Shown: piece by piece, positions 32,986 through 43,243 of the stretch
Layout: each line of letters begins with the position of its first letter
How positions within the stretch are numbered: position 1 is the stretch's first letter
From: Colocasia esculenta
Lineage: Eukaryota; Streptophyta; Magnoliopsida; Alismatales; Araceae
Assembly: GCA_014218235.1 (NCBI GenBank)
Contig: CM024755.1
Span: forward strand, 101,226,948 to 101,290,947
Direction of reading: 5' to 3'
DNA length: 64,000 nucleotides
Translations under genes and position numbers: made by a program
The notes under the pieces: model-generated
The model's database searches: none
What the model was told of the DNA's origin: nothing
What the model saw: the letters and a program-made list of their open reading frames with translations, nothing else

Positions 32986-35627
32986 GGTGAGTCAATGGAA
33001 AGATTTGTGTCGTTTACTATCAGACCAAAAAATCCTGACGTCAACATCAATTGACGTTGAATTCTGGCTAACGACAGTAAGTTGGACGTCTACTCCTCCT
33101 GATGCGTTTTGGATTCCAGATCTGAAACGGAAGCGTTTCTTTCGGATTCTTGATTAGGAAACTATCCCTAACGGTAGGATGACTTAACCCTAAGCGCAAC
33201 CCAACCCATTAGTCTATAACACCTAGTGTTCTCAGTGAGATTAGGTCTTTGGCTCTTGAGGAAACACCTAGGGCTTCTGTGGGAAAACTTATTCTTTGGC
33301 GAGCTTGATCTGACAATTGGAGAGGTCTTCTGGCAATATGCATCAACTGGGAGGTGCTCTTGTGATTGAGGAGGCTTCCACGACTCCGGAGGATCATCTG
33401 CATCAGTAGGAAGACTGGATCTGGGAGGAGAATCTCACCTTCTTAGCTTGGCCGAGGAGGGCTTCTTCAACTAAATAATCCCTTTATAGATTTATTCACA
33501 GGCAAGTGACTTAGGGTTTCACTCCATAGACTTGTCCTTTAGGGTTTTGAAATTTTATGGATTTTTATTTCATGCCTGGACCCCCAAAATTCTGTGTTTT
33601 CTGTGTTTCGGTCTGCACTGTGTGCAGATAGGAGGTTGACGGCCACTTTATTGCCACCAAGATCCTGGGTAAACGGCAGTCGATCGTACCATTAACCCCT
33701 ATTGGCGTCCAACCTCTAGATGTCAAGTTCATTTCTTTTGCCAGAACATTGTTTGACTGCTTATGATGGGATTTTCGGATAATTGTGAATATATGCATGT
33801 GTTTATAAAACTTTGCCATGGCAGATATATTGAATAGAGCAAGCCATGAAATCATGATAATTTTCTGATTATAATTGCTATTTATAGAATTTCTGTTATG
33901 GAAGGAATAAGCATGTTATGATAGATTTAAATACAAAATCAATATGTATGATGAATGTTACTGTCTCAGAAATTTTTCATGAAGTTAGGACCACGGTGTG
34001 CATGTCTTAGGACTGTTAGAGCAGTTAGTTTACTATCTACCTTGTTAGTTGAATTATCTTGTTAAATATCAAGAAATATCTATTAAATATTAAAAATAGT
34101 TATACTGCTTCAAAAAATATAAAAACTTACTGATGTGTTCTATGATACTTATGTACCCTATGTTTAATTTTTCAGCATGTTCTGATCACTGTAAAAAGAG
34201 TTATGAATTTCTGAAAGTCTCTGTACCATGATTTAATGTTAAGTCTCAACCATGTTTAAAAATGTGATTAGCATCTTGATTAGGTTCTGTCAATTACTGT
34301 TTAAGGATAATCTGAGAAACTGAAAGTGATAAGTGATTCTTTCATGTTATAGGTGTATTCATGTCCATAGAAAGTGAGAGAACATGTGGCATGTGTGTGT
34401 AAAAGGTATTAATGTGTAAAGATAAAATGTGTGCCAATGAGACACTGCCACCCTAGACTGTGTAGAGATGTACTGTAGTAGTGCCCCTATGGAAAAGCTC
34501 AATGTGTTAAGTAATACCTGGGGCAACGGGTAGTGTGAAATCCTGGAGGTGGACAAGTTCCACTGGTAATGGTGGAGAGGGCTTCCCCCGGTTCTACAGT
34601 AACCAAGACTTGGTCACTTTGCCTGATGTTTAAGTATGTGTATGTGTTAAGTGATCTTTCTAGTGGTGGTTTGGGCTGTGTCTTGGCAACACGTAAAAGT
34701 GAACAGGTGTATAGTGTGTAAAGTGACATGTGAACGTGGCACGTGGTAAGTGCAAGTGATGTGACATGTGATACGTGAATGTGTAAAGTGAAAACCATGT
34801 GAAATCGTGTGTAAGTGAAAGTGAATGATAATGTGGAAGTAAGTGCATGTGTTAATGTGAATTTTGTTAATTTTCACATCATGTATAGTACCATGTGTAG
34901 GTGTATGTTATTGTATCCATGAGTTAGTAATTACATGATGAGCATGTGTTTAGTATCATGTTATAAATTGAACATAAGCCATGTGTTAGTTTTATGTGAA
35001 AGTAGGAAATGAAAGCATGTGATTATATGAATGCTCTTATGTTAGTGAATCCATATTATTAGTATCCATGTTTAGAATTATTATTTTACATGTGTTAGTA
35101 TAGTTTTGCTTAATAGGTTCCATGTTTATTATCCATGTTTTAGAATGAGCATATGTTAGTTTAATTTGTTAGAAAGCATGTGTGATGAGTACATGGTTTG
35201 AAGTTTTAAGTTGCTTGCTGAGTCTATTATGTAGACTCATCCTTGCTAAACATTTTAGGAGATTTAGAAGCCGAGGAGTTAGCAAGATCTGACGTGGAGT
35301 TTGAGGAGTAGATTGAAGACTTGTGGTTTATATCCTAGTATGTAATGCATTTGTAATTTGAACTTTGATTATTGTAATTGGAAAACTGACTATATGTTTA
35401 GTGGAAGCCATGTTATGTTATTTCTTTCTTGGACTATATAGATTGTGGAATGTTGATTATAAGTTGATGGAATAAGAGTTATTTAATTTCCGCTACATTA
35501 TTCCTTTCTATTTGTGTATATCTCAGCCCATATGTCTATTGTTGGGGTTTTCTCCCCTGTAGCGACTTGCTCTCATCCGATGTGGGTTGGTATAACTGTA
35601 CCGGGTGGAAGTGGGTCGTTACAGAGA

Positions 35628-35640
35628 TGGTATCAGAGCC
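35628..35640 (+). other. D primer-binding site
   Basis: TGGTATCAGAGCC, four bases after the LTR end at 35623. Complementary to initiator-Met tRNA. Confidence 0.9.
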
Positions 35641-35819
35641 ACAGGGTTGAGATTATGCATGGATAGCCATCAATTAATTCACATCTCTAAGTCTTTGTAG
35701 TGGATAGCCAGATCCAAGGAATAATTAAGATAGGATTAGAAAAGTGATAAGATGAATGCATGATAATATGCTAGGTGTAGTAATAAATAGAGCTTGACTT
35801 GGTATTTATTTTACAGGAT

Positions 35820-36977
35820 ATGGCTGGAAGGACCTGACGTTCGGGTGTACCTATCCAAGATGAGGAGCCAAGGAGGACTACAAATGAGCAGCAAAGAGTA
35901 CCTGCACCTCAAGGACCACCTGCGCCACCCCCGCCACCGCTGGTCGACTACGGCACATTCATGCAAGGGCTCGAACAAGTGATGCAGACACAAGTGTAGA
36001 CACAGGAAACTCTTCTGGTGTAGCTTCAGGCTTAGGTTCCAGCGCCAGCTCAGCAGGACCGTGGTGTAGGAGGAGTGTCAGTCATGGAGAGGTTCAAGAG
36101 GATGGCTCCGCCTTCTTTTAAGCGGGAAAGTCAGCCGTTGGTTGTAGAGAGTTGGTTTCGAGAGATCGAGAAGATATTTAGAGCTATCAGGTGTACAGAG
36201 GATGACAAAGTGAGCTTGGCGACGTACATGCTTCAGGAGCGAGCAGACGTGTGGTGGTCTTCTGTTCTTCACATGTAGTTCGAGGGATTGGAGCTCGAGG
36301 TGACTTGGGGAGAGTTCGTGTAGTTGTTCGAGGCTAAATATGTTCCCGAGCACATCCAGGACAAGATGGAGTAGGAGTTCTTGGCGTTGACTCAAGGTTC
36401 TATGTCAGTCTTGGAGTATGAGGCGAGGTTCGCGGAGTTGTCGAGGTTCGCACCGCACATAGTTGTTGACGAGAGGCGCAAGGTAAAGAAGTTTGTGATG
36501 AGGCTTAGACCATCATTGAGAGCCAGACTTGTAGCATTTGATCATAGGACTATGGATGTGGCTCTTAGTGTGGCATGTAGGCAGGAGAGTGAGATGGAAT
36601 TGTACCAGGAAGAGAAGAGGGCTTGGATAAAGAGGTTACCAGAACCATTCCAACGGCAGAACAAGAAGATGAAGAAGCTCATGGAAGGTCAGAAATCGGC
36701 TATTATACAAGCAGAATCAGCACCCCAGTCAGTGGCTTCTGCAGGCAGCGAGAAGCCCGAGTGTGTACACTACGGTAAGCATCATGGTGGAAACTGGTGT
36801 TGGATAAAGGCGGGAAGATGTCTCAAGTGTGGCAGCCCAGATCATCGGATTAGAGTGTCCGAAGCTGAAGACGTTCGTTCCACGAGGTGTTCCAACAGCA
36901 ATACCACAAGCACTGGCCAGAGTGTATGCGTTGACTGGAGACGACGCCGCCGACGTCACCACAGGTACTTGATCTGA
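35820..36977 (+). pseudogene. gag: D gag with seven in-frame stops and no frameshift
   Basis: The ATG at 35820 opens a single frame that runs to TGA/36977 without any frameshift, interrupted by stops at 35835 (TGA), 35997, 36021, 36033, 36276, 36321 and 36372 (all TAG). The product has a Pro/Gln-rich N-terminus, the gag domain (RFKRMAPPSFKRESQPL, SWFREIEKIFRAI, YMLQERADVWW, EYEARFAELSRFAPHIV) and a degraded zinc region (the second Cys of knuckle 1 reads Tyr; knuckle 2 CLKCGSPDH loses its last Cys). Most stops fit CAG to TAG or CGA to TGA change. A frame kept over 1.1 kb with only transitions indicates decay by base change after a period of function. Confidence 0.88.
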
Positions 36978-37013
36978 TCTTTGAGGACGAAGATCCTTTT
37001 AAGGGGGAGAGGG
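36978..37013 (+). other. D 3' untranslated segment and polypurine tract
   Basis: TTTGAGGACGAAGATCCTTTTAA precedes the purine run GGGGGAGAGGG, which ends directly at the LTR terminus TGTAAGG (37014). Confidence 0.85.
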
Positions 37014-37486
37014 TGTAAGGCCCTCGAATTTTGTGCATATTATAAGTATTTACTTACTTATGTGTATATGTATATATATACAAATATGTTATTCATGTGA
37101 ATATAATATATTTATTTAAATGTTCATATAGTATTTAGTTAATGTTGTACATATTGTATGTATTTATACTGTGTATTCATGTTGTGTATGCAAGTCTTTG
37201 GATATTTTAATTTTCTGGCCGAAATTATGCTTAACGTCAACGTCCATTGACGTTAAGGGTGAGTCAACGGCAAGATTTGTGCCGTTTACTGTCTGACCAG
37301 AAAATCCTGACGTCAACATTGATTGACGTTGAATTCTGGTTAACGGCAGTAAGCTGGATGTCTACTTCTCCAGATGCATTTTGGATTCCAGATCTGAAAC
37401 AGAAGCGTTTCTTTCAGGTTCTTGATTAGGAAACTACCCCTAACGATAGGATGACTTAACCCTAAGCACAACCCGACCCATTAGTC

Positions 37487-37493
37487 TATAAAA
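37487..37493 (+). promoter_or_regulatory. TATA box of D LTR2
   Basis: TATAAAA, in AGTCTATAAAACCTAG. LTR1 has TATAACA at the same place (33216), so its promoter is probably weakened. The solo LTR I has GGCTATAAAACACC at the matching position. Confidence 0.55.
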
Positions 37494-37773
37494 CCTAGTG
37501 TTCTCAGCGAGATTAGGTCTTTGGATCTTGAGGAAAAGCCTAGGGCTTCTGTGGTAAAACCTATTCTTTGGCGAGCTTGATCCGGAAATTGGAGAGGTCT
37601 TCTGGCGATCTGCATCGACTGGGAGGTGCTCTTGTGATTGAGGAGGCTTCCCCGACTCCGGAGGATCATCTACATCAGCAGGAAGACCGAATCTGGGAGG
37701 AGAATCTCACCTTCTTGGCTTGGCCGAGGAGGGCTTCTTCGACTAAATAATCCCTTTATAGATTTATTCACAA

Positions 37774-39582
37774 GCAAGTGACATAGGGTTTCACTCCATA
37801 GACTTGTCCTTTAGGGTTTTGAAGTTTTACGGATTTTTATTTCATGCCTGGACCCTCAAAATTCTGTGTTTTCTGTGTTTCGTTCTGCATTGTGTGCAGA
37901 CAGGAGGTTGACAGCCACTTTGTTGCCGCTAAGATCCTGGGTAAATGACAGTCGATCATGCCATTAACCCCCGTTGGTGTCCAACCTCTGGACATCAAGT
38001 TCATTTGTTTTGCCAGAACACTGTTTGACTGCTTATGATGGGATTTTTAGATAATTGTGAATATATGCATGTGTTTATAAAACTTTGTCATGTCATATAT
38101 ATTGAATAGAGCAAACCATGAAATCATGAAAATTTTCTAATTTAATTGCTATTTATAGAATTTCTGTTATGGAAGGAATAAGCATGTTATAATAGATTTA
38201 AATACAAAATAAATATGAATGATGAATGTTACTGTCTCAAAAATATTTTTCATGAAGTTAGGACCACGGTGTGCATGTCTTAGGACTGTTAGAGCAGTTA
38301 GTTTACTGTCTACCTTGTTAGTTGAATTATCTTGTTAAATATCAGGAAATCTCTGTTAAATATTAAAATAGTTATACTGCTTCAAAAAATATAAAAACTT
38401 ACTGATGTGTTCTCTGATACTTGTGTACCCTATGTTTAATTTTTCAACATGTTCTGATCACTGTAAAAAGAGTTATGAATTTCTGAAAGTCATTGTACCA
38501 TGATTTAATGTTAAGTCTCAACCATGTTTAAAAATGTGATTAGCATCTTGATTAGGTTTTGTCAATTACTTTTATGGATAATCTGAGAAACTGAAAGTGA
38601 TAAGTGATTCTTTCATGTTATAGGTGTATTCATGTCCATAGAAAGTGAGAGAACATGTGGCATGTGTGTGTAAAAGGTATTAATGTGTAAAGATAAAATG
38701 TGTGCCAATGAGACACTGCCACCCTAGACTGTGTGGAGATGTACTATAGTAGTGCCCCTACGGGAAAGTTCAATGTGTTAAGTAATACCCGGGGCAACGG
38801 GTAGTGTGAAATCCTAGAGGTGGACAAGTTCCACCGGTAATGGTGGAGAGGGCTTCCCCCAGTTCTGCAGTAACCAAGACTTGGTCACTTTGCCTGGTGA
38901 TTAAGTATGTGTATGTGTTAAGTGATCTTTCTAGTGGTGGTTTGCGCTGTGTCTTGGCAACGCGTAAAAGTGAACATGTGTATAGTGTGTAAAGTGACAT
39001 GTGAACGTGGCACGTGGTAAGTGCAAGTGATGTGACATGTGATACGTGAATGTGTAAAGTGAAAACCATGTGAAATCATGTGTAAGTGAAAGTGAATGAT
39101 AATGTGGAAGTAAGTGCATGTGTTAATGTGAATTTTTTTAATTTTGATATCATGTATAGTACTATGTGTAGGTGTATGTTATTGTATCCATGAGTTAGTA
39201 ATTACATGATGAGCATGTGTTTAGTATCATGTTATAAATTGAACATAAGCCATGTGTTAGTGTTATGTGAAAATAGGAAATGAAAGCATGTGATTATATA
39301 AATGCTCTTATGTTAGTGAATCCATGTTATTAGTATCCATGTTTAGAATTATTGTTTTACATGTGTTAGTATAGTTTTGCTTAATAGGTTCCATGTTTAT
39401 TATCCATGTTTTAGAATGAGCATATGTTAGTTTAATTTGTTAGAAAGCATGTATGATGAGTACATGGTTTGAAGTTTTAAGTTGCTTGCTGAGTCTATTA
39501 TGTAGACTCATCCTTGCTAAACATTTTAGGAGATTTAGAAGCCGAGGAGTTAGCAAGATCTGACGTGGAGTTTGAGGAGTAG
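37774..39582 (+). other. Intron-like segment and acidic exon 2 of D LTR2
   Basis: GCAAGTGAC (37774) to CATTTTAG (39529) would be the intron, 1756 nt. Exon 2 (39530-39582) starts with GA, completing a Gly codon, and encodes 16 residues (DLEAEELARSDVEFEE) before TAG. LTR1 keeps the same exon (35259-35311). Upstream, the frame that joins in phase contains WLGRGGLLRLNNPF (about 37716-37757), similar to WLGRGELL in LTR I and to a WLHRLNP segment in LTR G. Confidence 0.4.
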
Positions 39583-39894
39583 ATTGAAGACTTGTGGTTT
39601 ATATCCTAGTATGTAATGCATTTGTAATTTGAACTTTGATTATTGTAATTGGAAAACTGGCTATATGTTTAGTGGAAGCCATGTTATGTTATTTCTTTCT
39701 TGGACTATATAGACTGTGGAATGTGGATTATAAGTTGATGGAATAAGAGTTATTTAATTTCCACTACATTATTCCTTTCTATTTGTCTATATCTCAGCCC
39801 ATATGTCTATTGTTGGGGTTTTCTTCCCTGTAGCGACTTGCTCTCATCCAATGTGGGTTGGTATAACGATACTGGATAGATGTGGGTCATTATA

Positions 39895-41237
39895 AGATCT
39901 GCTTAGGATTCCGCCGGAACGTGATGTCAATTTTGCTATTGAGTTAATCCCTGGAGCTGCCCCAGTGTCGTGCCAACCGTACCGGATGTCACTGGCCGAG
40001 TTAAAGGAACTGAAGGCACAACTAATGGAGCGACTAGAGAAGAGGTTCATCAGACCGAGTACTTCCCCATGGGGAGCACCTGTGTTGTTCGTTAAAAAGA
40101 AGGATGGATCTATGAGGCTATGTATCGACTATCGACAACTCAATCAACTAACCATCAAGAACAAGTACCCATTGCCCCGAGTCGATGAACTTTTCGACCA
40201 GATATCTGGAGCTCAATATTTCTCCAAGATTGACCTCCGATCTGTCTATCATCAAATGAGGATCAAGGACGACGACATTTTCAAAATGGCTTTCAGGAGC
40301 AGGTATGGACACTATGAATTCATCGTTATGCCTTTTGGTCTGACCAATGCTCCTGCAGCCTTTATGCAACTCATGAATAGCATATACCGACCATACCTTG
40401 ACAAGTTCGTAGTCGTCTTCATCGATGATATCCTCATATATTCAAAGACCAAAGAAGAACACCTAAAGATCGCACTGCAAGTCTTGCGAGACAACAAACT
40501 GTATGCAAAGCTGAGCAAGTGCGAATTCTGGCTCGAAGAAGTGTCCTTCTTGGGCCATGTTATCTCAAAGGAAGGCATCTCTGTTGATCCCTCCAAAGTT
40601 GAAGCCGTAATCAATTGGGAGAGACCAACCAATGTCACAGAAATTAGAAGCTTCTTAGGACTGGCTGGCTACTATAGGCGGTTCATAAAGGACTTCTCCA
40701 AGATTGATGTTCCTCTCACGCATCTCACAGGAAAGGAGAATCCCTACTCCTGGAGTAAAGAGTGTGAGAAGAGTTTCCAAACTCTAAGAGAATGTCTGAT
40801 CTCTGCCCCTGTTCTCGCTCTTCCAATAGAGGGAGAAGGTTTCTCTGTCTATACCGATGCCTCAGGTATTGGGCTTGGCTATGTATTGATGCAGAAGGAC
40901 AAAGTCATTACCTACTCTTCAAGACAACTGAAGACACATGAAGTCAACTACCCTTTGCAAGATCTAGAGTTGGCTGCCGTGGTCTTCACCTTAAAAATAT
41001 GGAGACATTATTTATATGGTGAGCAGTTTACTGTCTATTCAGACCATAAGAGCTTAAAGTATTTATTCTCTTAGAAGGAACTTAACATGAGGCAGAGAAA
41101 GATGGCTTGAATACTTGAAGGATTTCGACTTCAACATCCAGTACCATCCAGGCAAGGGAAATGTTGTGGCTGATGCTCTTAGTAGAAAGCCGATGGCATC
41201 TCTATCAAGTCTAGTGCTTGGTGAGATGTAGCTACTA
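39895..41237 (+). pseudogene. pol: Element A pol: reverse transcriptase and RNase H
   Basis: The first five bases are the right TSD of D. The frame resumes with LLRIPPERDVNFAIEL and is open for 369 codons from 39965. RT motifs: LFVKKKDGSMRLCIDYRQLN, YFSKIDLRSVYHQMRI, FIVMPFGLTNAPAAF and the catalytic FIDD (about 40418-40429). RNase H follows: VYTDASG, then VYSDHKSLKYLFS. A TAG at 41072 replaces the Gln before KELN, and a one-base insertion near 41091 shifts the frame; in the next frame DFNIQYHPGKGNVVADALSRKP ends the domain. A TAG at 41229 follows. Enzymatic residues are present, so loss is recent. Confidence 0.93.
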
Positions 41238-42716
41238 GAACAGTTCGCAAGGTTAGACTTGAATATCGAACGTAGGGATGATCGAGTCTTGGTTGCCAAT
41301 ATCAAGATTCAATCTGATATGCTGGAAGAAATTAAAGCACAATAGGACAACAATCCATTCTTGGTTCGCGACAAGGAAACATTAGTTGAAAAGCCAGACT
41401 TTGCTATGACCGAGGATGGAAGGCTTGTATTCCAAGGGAGAACATGTGTTCCAGACAATGAAGAATTGAAGAGGAAGCTAATGGACGAAGCTCACTAGAC
41501 GAAGTATACTATTCATCCTGGAGGTACCAAAATGAATCAGGACATGAAAAGAATATTTTGGTGGCCGAACATGAAGAGAGAGGTTGCCGAGCATGCTGCC
41601 CATTGTCTTACTTGTCAACAAGTAAAGGCAGAACACATGCGCCCTGCTGGTGTACTCAGACTATTAGATATTCTGGAATGGAAATGGGAAAGCATTGGCA
41701 TGGACTTCATCATGGGCTTACCCAAGACTCGTGGTGGACTCGACGCCATATGGGTCATTGTCGACCGACTAACCAAGTCCGCACACTTCCTACCTATAAA
41801 GAGTAAGTGGTCTGTGGAGGTACTAGCCGCATTATATGTCAAAGAGATCGTGAGACTTCATGGAGTTCCATCATCCATTGTCTCGGAACGAGATCCGAGA
41901 TTCACCTCTCATTTCTGGAAGGGACTGCAAACTGCACTTTGTACTAAGCTCAATTTTAGTATCGCATTTCACCTGCAGACGGATGGTCAGACTGAGAGAA
42001 CCAAACAGATAGTTGAAGATATTCTAAGAGCCTGCACCATAGATTTTCAAGGCTACTAGAATGAACACCTATCCCTAATTGAGTTCGCCTATAACAACAG
42101 TTACTAGGTGAGTATTAAAATGGCACCATTCGAAGTGCTCTATGGTAGAAACTGTAGATCTCCTGCATGCTGGTATGAAGTTGGAGAACAGCAATGGCTA
42201 GGCCCGGACATGGTACAAAACACAACCAAGGATATACAGGTGATTCGAGATCGGCTCAAGATTGCTCAGTCCAGACAGAAGAGTTATGCTGACAAGAGGA
42301 GGCGAGATTTAGAATTTCAAGTGGGAGACCATGTACTCTTAAAAGTATCTCCTACCCGTGGCATTCAAAGGTTTGGTGTTAAAGGAAAGCTCAGTCCTAG
42401 ATTCATCGGTCCTTTTGAAGTGCTCGAGAGGGTTGGTGAGGTTGCTTACCGGCTGGCATTGCCGCCAAACTTGGCATGTGTATACAATGTGTTTAATGTC
42501 TCCATGCTTAGAAAATATGTGTACGACCCTACGCACATCATTCGCCATGAGAAGTTGGTGTTGAACAAGGATATGACATACAAAGAGAAGCCAGTCAAGA
42601 TATTAGAACAAAAGGTGCAACAACTCAGGAACCGCCCCATCCATACAGTTAAAGTACTATGGAATAACCGTGGTTTCGAAGAAGCCAGATGAGAACCAGA
42701 AGGAATCATCAGGTGA
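41238..42716 (+). pseudogene. pol: Element A pol: integrase with chromodomain-like C-terminus
   Basis: Zinc domain IHPGGTKM...HAAHCLTCQQVK; catalytic core with GMDFIMGLPK (first Asp, about 41701), SERDPRFTSHFW (second Asp) and DGQTERTKQ (Glu). The C-terminal part has VGDHVLLKVSP, PRFIGPFEVLERVGEVAYRL and, from about 42590, a chromodomain-like ILEQKVQQLRNRPIHTVKV...RGFEEA, typical of Tekay-type chromoviruses, where it targets insertion to heterochromatin. In-frame stops: TAG at 41343, 41497, 42057 and 42105, TGA at 42690. All fit C-to-T or G-to-A change at Gln or Trp codons. The frame finally ends at 42714-42716. Confidence 0.93.
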
Positions 42717-42767
42717 AACTACCCCGATCTTTTTGATAAGACATTCTCTCCTTTATGGTTGTATGAA

Positions 42768-42801
42768 TTTGGGGACCAAATTCTTTTTAAGAGGGGGAGG
42801 A
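42768..42801 (+). other. Element A 3' end and polypurine tract
   Basis: GAATTTGGGGACCAAATTC, then TTTTTAAGAGGGGGAGGA up to the LTR terminus. The first block is shared with E1. Confidence 0.85.
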
Positions 42802-43206
42802 TGTAGCAACCCGTTATTTTTTTAGATAAAATAAATAAATACTAAAAGTAATTAAAGGAAATGAATTAAATAAAACTCAATAAACATTAAAAAAATAATG
42901 GGCTTGAATGGAATGAGCTCACACAAAGGCTATTGGGCCAAATTAAGAGAATGGGTTATGAAGCAAGGAGAAATACCCGTAAATTCGTGACCATAATTAT
43001 GGGGAAAATAGGAAAGGGTAATTTAGGGTGAAAACTAATGAAATAAACCATGAAAGGTAAGCCAAATTCGTGACCCACCATAGCTAGCACCTTCTAAATG
43101 GTGATTCTACTCCAATTGGGAGGAGAGATCTCCAAAACATGGTAAGAACAAGCTGGAACCGCAGCCACCCTTCCTAGTTGTAATGGGACATAGAATAAAC
43201 CCTAGA

Positions 43207-43214
43207 CATATAAG
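43207..43214 (+). promoter_or_regulatory. TATA-like box of element A LTR2
   Basis: CATATAAG about 30 bp upstream of the ATG at 43244; LTR1 has the same motif at 25609-25616. Confidence 0.45.
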
Positions 43215-43243
43215 AATTCGTCCTAATACTAAGAGGGAAGGTC

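Larger units (their letters stand above)
32745..35623 (+). repeat. D LTR1 (5')
   Basis: It ends GGTCGTTACA before the PBS. Its first 11 or so bases are missing: it starts TGAATTTTGTGC where LTR2 has TGTAAGGCCCTCGAATTTTG, yet the TSD is in place. It contains a (TA)n run at 32791-32811, the inverted repeat CTTAACGTCAA/TTGACGTTAAG (32958-32985), donor-like CAG|GCAAGT (33501/33502), a TGAGTC/GACTCA hairpin (35219-35239) and an acceptor-like CATTTTAG with exon 2 at 35259-35311. Confidence 0.9.
32745..39894 (+). mobile_element. D: gag-only gypsy element
   Basis: Two LTRs of 2879 and 2881 bp, PBS, a 1.2-kb gag frame, PPT and TSD agatc. The internal region is only 1390 bp and has no pol. It has the same overall design as E1 but unrelated LTRs and a divergent gag. 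The gag ends shortly after the second zinc knuckle and passes directly into a 3' untranslated segment, which suggests that pol was lost by one internal deletion. It interrupts element A between protease and RT. Confidence 0.9.
37014..39894 (+). repeat. D LTR2 (3')
   Basis: It starts TGTAAGGCCCTCG and ends GGTCATTATA, a decayed form of the GGTCGTTACA end of LTR1. TATAAAA is at 37487-37493. The donor-like site reads CAA|GCAAGT (37773/37774), one base off the consensus. The acceptor-like site gives exon 2 at 39530-39582. The inverted repeat of U3 is at 37230-37257. Confidence 0.92.
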
